Assembly: GCA_049684495.1 (NCBI GenBank)
Contig: JBAVFZ010000249.1
Location: 1-16,264, forward strand
Reading direction: 5' to 3'
DNA length: 16,264 nucleotides
Origin: JAFGKK01 sp049684495
GTDB taxonomy: Bacteria; Chloroflexota; Anaerolineae; Anaerolineales; RBG-16-64-43
Positions within the stretch are counted from its first letter, which is position 1; every line of letters begins with the position of its first letter. Positions 7,526 to 14,532 of this stretch are shown here, one piece after another. Both the position numbers and the translations under genes were made by a program. Under the pieces are notes generated by a model. It made no database searches. It saw only the letters and a program-made list of their open reading frames with translations, and was not told the origin of the DNA.

Positions 7526-7531
7526 CTCCTT
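7526..7531 (-). promoter_or_regulatory. Ribosome binding site deciding the GTG start at 7518
   Basis: AAGGAG on the minus strand lies 7 bases before the GTG at 7518. This rules against the much longer open frame reaching 7656, which would overlap the upstream copy by 100 bases. Confidence 0.75.
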
Positions 7532-7556
7532 GGTTTCGAGATGGGCGCGAGGCGAA

Positions 7557-8720
7557 TTAAATCTCGCGGATGAATACCCGGTGGTTCTTGTGGAAAGCCC
7601 CGCCGAGGTTGGCAAGGTCGGAGCGCATTTCCTTGGCGGTTTCCGCCACCTGGCATAATTCGCCGTAATTAAACTGCCGGAAATGGCTGTTGATCGTTTT
7701 CTCCATCTCCAAATACATCAGCGCATTCCCGCCGACACCTTTGAATTCCGGAAGGATTCCCCCGCCGTTCAGCGCCAACCATTCGGTCCGGGAAACCTCG
7801 CCGAGAATGTCCGGGATGGCCAGGGGCGGCGGAATATTGTCCATGAGCGCCACGGGAGGAATGTATCCGCGAGTCCGCTGCAGGGCGGCGGAGATGTCGG
7901 GAAAGGAGAGGATGAAGCCCACGACCTCGTCCTTATGGGTCATGATTTTTATCAGATCCTGGTCCAGGAATTGCATAATATTGTCCACGACGAAGTTCAC
8001 TTCCCAATCGGTAAGCGGGTAGTATTCCCAGTTATTGACGAAGGCGGCGTTATAGGCCTTGATAAAACTGGGGATCCAGCGCAGCAGTTCTTTTTTATTT
8101 TTAAACGAAAGCACCTTGAAGGAGCCGCGCCGGATAACCCGCTCCGCGATGGAACGCACCCGCGCGGGGAGGATGAACTGGTTGCGGTGGATGAGGCAGG
8201 TGATGAAATCGACTTCCTTGCGGAAACCCAGGGCTTCCACGAAGCGGGCATAATACGGAGGGTTGTAAGCCGACATCATCATCGTCTGCCGGCGGTCGAA
8301 TCCCTCGACCAGCATACCGTAACCGTCGAGCGGACCGAACCCCTTCGGCCCCTGGATACCGGTTAACCCGCGTTGGCGCGCCCATTCGAAGGCCTTCTCG
8401 AAGAGGGCGTTCGCGGTTTCGGAATCGTCGATGCATTCGAACAAAAAGAACGAGGCGATCTTGCGGTTGTGATACTTGTTGTACGGTTTGTTTTCCAGCA
8501 CCGCGATCCGGCCCGCGTCCCGGCCGTCCTTGACAGCTATGAAAAAATCCGCGTCGGAGTGCTCGTAGAACGGGTGCTTCTTCCGGTTAAGCTGCATCGC
8601 CAGGTCCGACCACAGCGGCGGCACCCAGAGTTTGGAACCGGCGTACAGCGGAAAGGGGATTTTGTAAAAGCGGATGACGTCGGAGCGCTTGTTGCTGTCG
8701 ATTTGCTCGATGCGGAGCAT
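7557..8720 (-). CDS. GNAT-like acyltransferase family protein, upstream copy
   Basis: This 387-residue protein is a tandem paralog of the next gene on the strand. It has the same landmarks: WVPPLWSDL (33-41), FYEHSDADFFIAVKDG (51-66), GPKGFGPLDGYGMLVEGF (124-141) and GILPEFKGVGGNALMY near the C-terminus. Unlike the downstream copy, it keeps the family motif AYNPPYY (151-157). The fold suggests transfer of an acyl group from acyl-CoA or acyl-ACP. Bacterial ceramide synthase-type proteins of sphingolipid clusters may be related, but that comparison is from memory and no sphingolipid genes are in the window. The start is ATG at 8720, with AAGGAG 5 bases upstream. It leads the two-gene unit; REP-like palindromes lie upstream. 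Confidence 0.82.
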   Translation of the reverse strand: MLRIEQIDSNKRSDVIRFYKIPFPLYAGSKLWVPPLWSDLAMQLNRKKHPFYEHSDADFFIAVKDGRDAGRIAVLENKPYNKYHNRKIASFFLFECIDDSETANALFEKAFEWARQRGLTGIQGPKGFGPLDGYGMLVEGFDRRQTMMMSAYNPPYYARFVEALGFRKEVDFITCLIHRNQFILPARVRSIAERVIRRGSFKVLSFKNKKELLRWIPSFIKAYNAAFVNNWEYYPLTDWEVNFVVDNIMQFLDQDLIKIMTHKDEVVGFILSFPDISAALQRTRGYIPPVALMDNIPPPLAIPDILGEVSRTEWLALNGGGILPEFKGVGGNALMYLEMEKTINSHFRQFNYGELCQVAETAKEMRSDLANLGGAFHKNHRVFIREI

Positions 8721-8754
8721 GGGAACTCCTTTTCGCTACAGGATGGGCTTTCCG

Positions 8755-8777
8755 CCGGCCGTGTTCCATTCGGCCGG
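8755..8777. repeat. GC-rich hairpin upstream of the GNAT-like pair
   Basis: CCGGCCG and CGGCCGG form a perfect 7-bp stem around a 9-base loop, 34 bases upstream of the start at 8720. No T-run follows on the minus strand. It might be a leader hairpin or part of the adjacent repeat cluster. Confidence 0.45.
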
Positions 8778-8784
8778 CCGGGGC

Positions 8785-8944
8785 GATCGTCATTCCCGCG
8801 TGATCTAAGCGGGAATCCATAAGGTACTCGTACAAGTTTCTTCTCTGGAAATCCCTGGATGCCCGCTGAAAACTCGCGGGCATGACGATCACCTGTCATT
8901 CCCGCCTAAAGCAACCCTGGGGCAAGCGCGGGCATGACGATCGC
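8785..8944. repeat. Cluster of REP-like palindromes
   Basis: Three stem-loops lie in a row. The first pairs ATTCCCGC (8792-8799) with GCGGGAAT (8809-8816). The second pairs ATGCCCGC (8859-8866) with GCGGGCAT (8876-8883). The third pairs GTCATTCCCGC (8895-8905) with GCGGGCATGAC (8928-8938) with one mismatch. The 15-mer GCGGGCATGACGATC occurs exactly at 8876-8890 and 8928-8942. Its complement, with one change, is at 8785-8799, so the cluster as a whole is also an inverted repeat. The unit resembles the GTCATTCCCGC-type dispersed palindromes seen in many bacteria. It fills the gap between lpdA and the GNAT-like pair. Confidence 0.82.
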
Positions 8945-8979
8945 TCACGGATACCGGGCTTCGAAATATCCGGTCCGCT

Positions 8980-10383
8980 TTATAGATGTATGTAACCCCC
9001 GTCCAATCCATGCGCCGCTTCCATCAGCACCTCGCTTAGCGTCGGATGGGCATGCACATTCCGCGCAATGGCTTCGATCCCGAGGCCGGCCTGGCGGGCC
9101 AGGGTTAATTCGGGCATGAGCTCGGTCACTTCGGGGCCGATCAAATGCGCTCCGAGCAGTGTTCCCTTGGTTTCGTCGACGACCAGTTTCACCCAGCCGC
9201 CGTAATCCCCGAGGCCCAACGCCTTCCCGTTGGCTTGGAAGGGGAAGCGCGCAATTCGAACTGAGATCCCCCGCGCCGCCGCCTGGGCTTCGGTAAGTCC
9301 GAAGGAGGCCACCTGCGGCTGCGAGTATACGGCCCGCGGAAGGAATTCGTATTCCAGAACGGCGCCGTCCTTCCCGGCGATATTCTCGGCACAAGCCTTG
9401 CCCATCGCGGACCCGACGTGCGCCAGCATCAATTTGCCGGTGACGTCGCCGACCGCCCAAATACCCGGAACGTTGGTCGCCATGCGTTCGTCGACGGGGA
9501 TCCGTCCTTTTTCAATGGATACGCCCAGGGTTTCCAGGCCGAGATTTTCGGAATTCGGCCGGAAGCCTACGGCCAGCAACACCTGCCCGGCGTTAAGCGA
9601 TTCTTCGCCGGCTCCCGTTCGTATTATTAATTTCACACCGCCGCCTGAGATTTCAGCGGATTTCACCATGCTGCCGGTGCGAATTCCGATTCCACGCCGG
9701 GCGAACATTCTCGCCAGTTCGGCGCTCGATTCCTCGTCTTCCAGCGGCGCGATCCGCGGGAGCATTTCCACGATGGTCACCGGAATGCCGTAGGCGCTCC
9801 AAAGGGTCGCGAATTCGAGACCGATCGGGCCGCCGCCGACGATGACCGCCGAGGAGGGCGGGGTTTCCTGCAGGATGGCTTCGCGGTAGGTGAGGATGTG
9901 CGCGCCGTCCGGCGCCAAACCGGGCGGGACGGCGGGCCGCGCACCGGTCGCGACAACGATGTGCCTGGCCTTAACCGGTATCTCGCTTCCGCCGTCCGCC
10001 GTGCTGAGCATCACGGCTCCCGGTTCGGAAATGCGGGCGGTTCCGCGCAGGACATCGACCGCGTTTTTCTTGAGGAGGAACTCCACCCCCTTGACCATCC
10101 GGCCCGACACCTGGCGTGAGCGTTTGACGGCGGCGGCGTAATCCGCGCGCACTTCGCCGGTTTCGAAACCGAATTCCCTGCCGCCGGTTTTCAGGATGCG
10201 GATGACTTCCGCGTTGCGCAGCAACGCTTTCGAGGGGATGCAGCCGACGTTAAGACAGACGCCGCCGAGGAACTCCTTCTCCGCCACCGCCGTTTTCAAA
10301 CCCAGCTGGGCGGCCCGGATGGCGCAGACATACCCGGCAGGGCCGGCGCCGATAACGAGGACATCGTACGGGGAAGCGGGCAC
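8980..10383 (-). CDS. lpdA: Dihydrolipoamide dehydrogenase (E3)
   Basis: This 467-residue FAD-dependent disulfide oxidoreductase reoxidises dihydrolipoyl groups of 2-oxoacid dehydrogenase or glycine-cleavage complexes, using NAD+. The FAD-binding motif is GAGPAG (12-17). The redox-active disulfide is GGVCLNVGC (C43, C48). The NAD-binding Rossmann motif is VGGGPIGLEFA near 182-192. AVGDVTG lies in the second FAD motif. The C-terminal dimer-interface dyad is HAHPTLSE (H446, E451). The start is GTG at 10383, with AGGAG 5 bases upstream. No E1, E2 or glycine-cleavage gene is in view, so its partner complex is unknown. It is divergent from the NfeD gene; REP-like repeats begin 36 bases after its stop. 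Confidence 0.96.
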   Translation of the reverse strand: MPASPYDVLVIGAGPAGYVCAIRAAQLGLKTAVAEKEFLGGVCLNVGCIPSKALLRNAEVIRILKTGGREFGFETGEVRADYAAAVKRSRQVSGRMVKGVEFLLKKNAVDVLRGTARISEPGAVMLSTADGGSEIPVKARHIVVATGARPAVPPGLAPDGAHILTYREAILQETPPSSAVIVGGGPIGLEFATLWSAYGIPVTIVEMLPRIAPLEDEESSAELARMFARRGIGIRTGSMVKSAEISGGGVKLIIRTGAGEESLNAGQVLLAVGFRPNSENLGLETLGVSIEKGRIPVDERMATNVPGIWAVGDVTGKLMLAHVGSAMGKACAENIAGKDGAVLEYEFLPRAVYSQPQVASFGLTEAQAAARGISVRIARFPFQANGKALGLGDYGGWVKLVVDETKGTLLGAHLIGPEVTELMPELTLARQAGLGIEAIARNVHAHPTLSEVLMEAAHGLDGGYIHL

Positions 10384-10499
10384 ACGAACTCCTATCCCGG
10401 AGGTGGAATGCGGAAAATGCCGCCCCGGTCATTCCCGGAGCCATTCCAGCCGCCGGTGCAAACGTGCAGGTGCGCGGAGAGGCCAGGGTTCGGTGGGAT

Positions 10500-10505
10500 T
10501 ATAAT
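10500..10505 (+). promoter_or_regulatory. Consensus -10 box upstream of the NfeD gene
   Basis: A perfect TATAAT ends 16 bases before the ATG at 10522, which would leave a leader of only about 10 bases. The expected -35 region is GC-rich and a poor match, so an activator or another element may be needed. Confidence 0.45.
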
Positions 10506-10521
10506 TCCAAACGAGCTCTCC

Positions 10522-11823
10522 ATGCGGAAGAAAATCCTGCTGATCCTGCTCCTGCTATGCTTAATCCCCACCGCGAATATCCGCGCCGCGGCCACACCGC
10601 GCGTCCTGTGGCTGACCGCCGAAGGCGCGGTTTCCACCGTGATGACCGAATACGTCGAACGCGGAGTGGACCTGGCCGGGCGGGCTGGGTACTCCCTGAT
10701 CGTTCTGCAACTCAACACGCCGGGCGGGCAGATCGACCTGATGGAACGGATTGTCACCGCGCTGCGGGAAAGCACCGTCCCGGTGGTGGTGTATGTGGCC
10801 CCGCGGGGTGCGATGGCCGGAAGCGCCGGGACGCTGATCACGCTGGCCGGGCACCTCGCGGCGATGGCCCCCGAAACGGCGATCGGCGCAGCCAGCCCCG
10901 TCGGCTCGCAGGGCGAGGATCTAAACCAAACGCTGGCCGCCAAGGAAAAGGAAATCCTCAGCGCGCTGGTCCGCTCGCTCACCGAAAACCGCCCCGCGGA
11001 AGCGGTCGCGCTCGCCGAAAGCACGATCCAGAGTGCCAAGGCCGTTTCTTCCAGCGAAGCGCTGGCGGCGGGGTTGATCGACATCATCGCCGACAGCCGG
11101 GAAGACCTGCTCCGCCAGCTGGATAGAAGAACCGTCCGCCTGGCGGGCGGCGAAGTGACCCTCCACACCGGGTTCGCCGCGGTCGACGAATTGGATCTCA
11201 ACATCATCGAGATCCTGCTGGGCGTGCTCACCAATCCCAACATCGTGTTCATCCTGCTGGCGATCGGCGTGCAGGCGATCCTGATCGAACTCTCCCAGCC
11301 CGGCGGCTGGGTGGCGGGTTTCATCGGCGCGGTGTGCCTGGCGCTGGCTTTTTATGGGATGGGATTGCTAACCGTCAACTGGCTGGGGCTGGTTTTCGTC
11401 GTCCTGGCGTTCATCCTCTTCTTTATGGAATTCCAAACTCCCACGCACGGCGCATTAACCGCCGCGGGCGCGGCGTCGTTCATCGCCGGCGCATTGATCC
11501 TCTTTAATTCCCCCGTCACGCCGGAATTTCAACGGGTCTCCGTGCCGCTGGTTATCGGAACCGGTGTTGCGCTGGCGGCGGTGTTTTCGGTTGTCATCGG
11601 CGTCGCACTCCGCACCCGGCGGCTGCCGCCGGCGATGGGCATTGCAACCCTGATCGGGAAGCCGGGCGAGGTGCGGGAAGCGCTCGATCCGAAGGGGATG
11701 GTCCAGGCGGAGGGCGAGTTATGGAGCGCCGAAAGCGAAGACGGTTCGACGCTCGCGGCGGGTGAACGGGTGGAAGTAGTCAGGGTCGAAGGGCTGCGGC
11801 TGATCGTGCGGAAGAAGCCGTGA
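10522..11823 (+). CDS. NfeD-family membrane serine protease (ClpP-class domain, long form)
   Basis: This 433-residue membrane protein is of the long NfeD type. A signal peptide (MRKKILLILLLLCLIPTANI) is followed by a ClpP/crotonase-like protease domain. The catalytic Ser is probably S101 in GAMAGSAGT; K141 in LAAKEKEIL is the likely Lys of the Ser-Lys dyad, 40 residues later as expected. LNTPGGQIDLM (64-74) is the oxyanion region. Four or five membrane helices cover about residues 230-365. The C-terminal NfeD OB-fold domain starts near LIGKPGEV and ends VEGLRLIVRKKP. Archaeal relatives cleave stomatin-type proteins, but no SPFH/stomatin gene is next door here. I chose ATG 10522 because it begins the signal peptide; the frame is open back to 10408. 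Its stop overlaps the surE start. Confidence 0.92.
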   Translation: MRKKILLILLLLCLIPTANIRAAATPRVLWLTAEGAVSTVMTEYVERGVDLAGRAGYSLIVLQLNTPGGQIDLMERIVTALRESTVPVVVYVAPRGAMAGSAGTLITLAGHLAAMAPETAIGAASPVGSQGEDLNQTLAAKEKEILSALVRSLTENRPAEAVALAESTIQSAKAVSSSEALAAGLIDIIADSREDLLRQLDRRTVRLAGGEVTLHTGFAAVDELDLNIIEILLGVLTNPNIVFILLAIGVQAILIELSQPGGWVAGFIGAVCLALAFYGMGLLTVNWLGLVFVVLAFILFFMEFQTPTHGALTAAGAASFIAGALILFNSPVTPEFQRVSVPLVIGTGVALAAVFSVVIGVALRTRRLPPAMGIATLIGKPGEVREALDPKGMVQAEGELWSAESEDGSTLAAGERVEVVRVEGLRLIVRKKP

Positions 11824-12638
11824 CCCGTCCGTCGATCCTGCTGACCAATGACGACGGCATCGAAAGCCGCGGGTTATGGGCCGCCGCAGAGGCGCTGGCC
11901 CGTGTCGGCGACGTGACCGTCGTCGCGCCGAGCCGGCAGTGGTCGGGCGCCGGACGCAGCTTCCCACGAACAACATCCGGAAAAATCGACGTCCGCGAAA
12001 AAATCTTCGGCGGAGAAAATCACCGCGTATTTGCCGTAGACGGATCCCCGGCGCAGGTCGTGCTGTTCGCATTATTCGACATCCTGCCATCCCCTCCGTC
12101 GCTCGTTGTGGCGGGGATCAATTTCGGGGAGAACGTGGGATACGGGATAACCATTTCCGGTACGGTGGGCGCGGTGCTGGAAGCCGCCGCCAACGGGCTG
12201 CAGGCGCTGGCGGTTTCCCAGGAGACTCCCGCGGATCAGAAGGAAGACCTCGCTTGCGAGGTGGATTTTTCCGCCGCCGCATACTTCACCAGGCTGTTCG
12301 CGGAAAAGATCATCGCACTACCGGCACAACCGGATGTGGCGGCCTTGAAAGTGGACGTTCCGCTCGGCGCCACGCCGGATACGCCATGGACCCTAACCCG
12401 GCTTTCCCGCACCCGCTATTACCAACCGGTTCGCACCGGGCGAAAATCGTTTTCCACCCCGGCGCAGATCCCTTTCCGGATCGAGTTTAATCCTCAGCAG
12501 GAGGAGCCGGGTTCCGATGTATATGCGCTGCATGTCGAAGGCAAGGTTTCAGTGACCCCGTTCAGCCTGGATCTCACCGCGCGCGCGGATTTCTCGGAAG
12601 TGGACGCAAACCTGCGCGGCAAAGGCGCGGGCGGTTGA
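11820..12638 (+). CDS. surE: 5'-nucleotidase SurE
   Basis: SurE is a cytosolic metal-dependent phosphatase that removes phosphate from nucleoside 5'- and 3'-monophosphates. This one has 272 residues. Catalytic and metal residues are present: TNDDG (D11, D12), Ser42 in APSRQWSGAG and Asn101 in AGINFGENVGYG. The family stretch TISGTVGAVLEAAANGLQALAVS (111-133) follows. The start is GTG at 11820, overlapping the NfeD stop by 4 bases (GTGA), which implies translational coupling. The C-terminal part (about 190-250) is more divergent and carries an Arg-rich patch, RLSRTRYYQPVRTGRKS, typical of the oligomerisation arm region. Confidence 0.93.
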   Translation: MTRPSILLTNDDGIESRGLWAAAEALARVGDVTVVAPSRQWSGAGRSFPRTTSGKIDVREKIFGGENHRVFAVDGSPAQVVLFALFDILPSPPSLVVAGINFGENVGYGITISGTVGAVLEAAANGLQALAVSQETPADQKEDLACEVDFSAAAYFTRLFAEKIIALPAQPDVAALKVDVPLGATPDTPWTLTRLSRTRYYQPVRTGRKSFSTPAQIPFRIEFNPQQEEPGSDVYALHVEGKVSVTPFSLDLTARADFSEVDANLRGKGAGG

Positions 12639-12674
12639 AGAAGGTGTTTCCATGAGCAATCTTTTATCTGAAGG

Positions 12675-12680
12675 AAGGAG
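12675..12680 (+). promoter_or_regulatory. Ribosome binding site deciding the ATG start at 12688
   Basis: AAGGAG lies 7 bases before ATG 12688. The upstream in-frame ATG at 12652 would place this site inside the coding sequence. Confidence 0.75.
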
Positions 12681-12687
12681 CCAGATT

Positions 12688-13854
12688 ATGCCGAGCATTG
12701 TGTATTGGGGATCCCCCCGCCAGACGGTAATCGGAGCCGAGGAGACCCTCCCCGCCAAATTGGATCTGATCCTGCAGAAGCTGAACGTGCGCGACCGGGT
12801 GAAGGGCGAGACGGTGGCGATCAAGATGCACACCGGCAACAACATCATCACCTCGACCATTCATCCCGTATTCGTGCGCAAGGTGGTAAAGGCGGTCAAG
12901 GAGGGCGGGGGCAAACCGTTCGTCACGGACCTCAACTGGGATGCGGCCGGAGCGGAGGAGCGGGGGTATTCCTCCGAGACGATCGGCTGCCCGGTCTATC
13001 CGGCATCCGGTCCCGAGGAAAAATATTTCTACGCCCATCCGCGCGAATTCAAGGGCATGAAGGAATGGAAGGTGGCCGGATTGATCCAGGATGCGACCTT
13101 CCTGATCAATTTCTCGCACATCAAGGGCCATCCCTCCTGCGGGTTTGGCGGCGCGTTCAAGAACATCGCCTTGGGGTGCATGGTCGGCGAAACACGAAGC
13201 GGAATGCACGATACGGTGCATTTCGACAAATACTGGTTCTCCGACAAGTGCCCGGACGAGACGACGCGGAAGAAGATCATCGACTCGTGCCCGTTCGGCG
13301 CGCTGGTGATCGACCGCAAGGATCCGCGCGAGCTGCATTTGCACACCGAGCCGTGCACCCAGTGCGGCCGCTGCTTGAAGGTCGCGCCGGCCGGGTCGCT
13401 CAAGATCGATCCGGTGAATTTCCAGGCGTTCCAGGAGGCCTGCGCCATCAGCACCGCCGTCACCCTCTCGACCTTCGCGCCGGGCAAAGCAACCCACATC
13501 AGCCTGGCGACGCAAATGACCCCGGTCTGCGACTGCTTCGGATTCACGGGCATGTCGATCCTTCCGGATGCGGGGATCTTCGGATCGGACGACATCGTCG
13601 CGATCGATCGGGCTGTGCTGGATAACGTCGCCAAGCTCAAACTGATCGACGAGAACATGACCGCTTCGCTGCGGAAGCACCTGTGGCCGGACGGCCACCC
13701 GTTCACGCGGATGCACGGCCCGCTGAAGGATCCCTATAAAGTGACGGAATACGGGGAAGCGCTGGGGCTGGGATCCCGGAAATTCGAACTCGTCGACGTG
13801 CTGCCGGTAAATGAGGATGCGCCCCCGAGCCGCTGGTTCATTTCGGCGTCATAA
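12688..13854 (+). CDS. DUF362 domain iron-sulfur protein
   Basis: This is a 388-residue cytosolic protein of the DUF362 family, whose reaction is not established. Family features are KMHTGNN (46-52), a TDLNWDAAGAEERGY stretch (80-94), and FSHIKGHPSCGFGGAFKNIA near 142-161 with MH later. A ferredoxin-like insert has C201-P-F-G-A-L and C223-x2-C226-x2-C229. The usual fourth cysteine after C229 is Ala233. C201 with the other three matches the ligand set of one of the two clusters of a bacterial 2[4Fe-4S] ferredoxin, so one cluster seems retained. I chose ATG 12688 for its strong ribosome site and because DUF362 proteins begin with a similar strand. It follows surE by 49 bases. Confidence 0.88.
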   Translation: MPSIVYWGSPRQTVIGAEETLPAKLDLILQKLNVRDRVKGETVAIKMHTGNNIITSTIHPVFVRKVVKAVKEGGGKPFVTDLNWDAAGAEERGYSSETIGCPVYPASGPEEKYFYAHPREFKGMKEWKVAGLIQDATFLINFSHIKGHPSCGFGGAFKNIALGCMVGETRSGMHDTVHFDKYWFSDKCPDETTRKKIIDSCPFGALVIDRKDPRELHLHTEPCTQCGRCLKVAPAGSLKIDPVNFQAFQEACAISTAVTLSTFAPGKATHISLATQMTPVCDCFGFTGMSILPDAGIFGSDDIVAIDRAVLDNVAKLKLIDENMTASLRKHLWPDGHPFTRMHGPLKDPYKVTEYGEALGLGSRKFELVDVLPVNEDAPPSRWFISAS

Positions 13855-13859
13855 GCGAA

Positions 13860-13902
13860 GGAAATAATGTAAGCGCGATCGTCGATTGCGCCTACATTTT
13901 CC
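13860..13902. repeat. Imperfect hairpin after the DUF362 gene
   Basis: AATGTA-A-GCGCGAT and ATTGCGC-C-TACATT pair around a CGTCG loop, with one A-C mismatch and one G-T pair; GGAA/TTCC extends the base. It begins 5 bases past the DUF362 stop. It may work as a terminator, but only a short T-run lies in the outer stem and none follows it. The core GCGATCGTC recurs in the hairpin region after corA. Confidence 0.55.
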
Positions 13903-13938
13903 TGCATCCGCGTGTCTGCAATTGCCTATTGAGGATCC

Positions 13939-14532
13939 ATGAAGGCGAGACTCCAGCGCATCTTCCCGCTTCCCAACGAACCTGCCGCACGGCGGATCGC
14001 GATGCTGGTGATCATCACTTGCGCGGCGATCGTGCTGGGCGCCTTGGCGCTCATTCTTACCTGGATCGTTTCCGGCGATCTGCAACTGGAAACGGTCGCG
14101 GCGGCGGGGATTTTGTTCCTGATCCTGGCCGGCCTGGTTCTGCTGGCCTTGCGCGGGCGCGAGCGGGCGGCGCTGGTCATCCTTGCGGTACTTCTCTTCA
14201 TATTGGTGGCCGCGGATTTGACCGAATCCGGCCTGCATACCTCGATGGCGGCGGCCTTCCTCATCCCGATCCTGCTGATCGCGTGCGGCCTGGGCATGCG
14301 GGCCGGGATCGGCGCCGCGCTGATCTGCTCCGGTTTTGGATGGCTGCTGGCGGCTGCGGAAAACGGGGGGTGGATGGCCGTTCCTTATCCCATCGACATT
14401 TCGCATCTCACCTTCGACGCGCCGGCGTTGACCGTGGTCTTTCTGCTGTGCGCCGCCATCGCCGGGTATGGCGCCGGCGGACTGAACGGACCGGATAACG
14501 AAAAAAGCCAAACGGCCGGGGAGGCTCTATGA
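13939..14532 (+). CDS. Six-helix membrane protein of unknown function
   Basis: I do not recognise a named family. The 197-residue protein has a short basic N-terminus and about six hydrophobic helices: roughly 20-44, 53-72, 77-94, 103-120, 122-142 and 160-182. A short hydrophilic tail follows. The helix arrangement and the phrase ALRGRERAALVILAVLLF resemble the membrane sensor modules in front of PAS/GAF signalling proteins in related bacteria. Here no output domain follows. GAGG lies a few bases before the ATG. Its stop overlaps the corA start by 4 bases (ATGA), so the two products are probably made together. A role linked to CorA is inference only. Confidence 0.75.
   Translation: MKARLQRIFPLPNEPAARRIAMLVIITCAAIVLGALALILTWIVSGDLQLETVAAAGILFLILAGLVLLALRGRERAALVILAVLLFILVAADLTESGLHTSMAAAFLIPILLIACGLGMRAGIGAALICSGFGWLLAAAENGGWMAVPYPIDISHLTFDAPALTVVFLLCAAIAGYGAGGLNGPDNEKSQTAGEAL

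Noticed and set aside
7519..7656. N-terminal extension of the downstream GNAT-like protein (433-residue version)
   Set aside because: It would overlap the upstream copy by 100 bases. The extension has no homology to the paralog, and a strong ribosome site marks GTG 7518.
8785..8944. CRISPR array
   Set aside because: Repeat copies are in both orientations, spacers are unequal (20 to about 60 bases), units are palindromic, and no cas gene is in view.
10392..11324. A 310-codon open frame on the minus strand
   Set aside because: It is antisense to the NfeD protease gene, with a Ser/Arg/Ala-rich composition typical of shadows. It would also overlap the upstream region of lpdA.
12664..13716. A 350-codon open frame on the minus strand
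   Set aside because: It is antisense to the DUF362 gene, rich in Arg, Asp and His, and has no domain. The plus-strand gene has strong motifs and a ribosome site.
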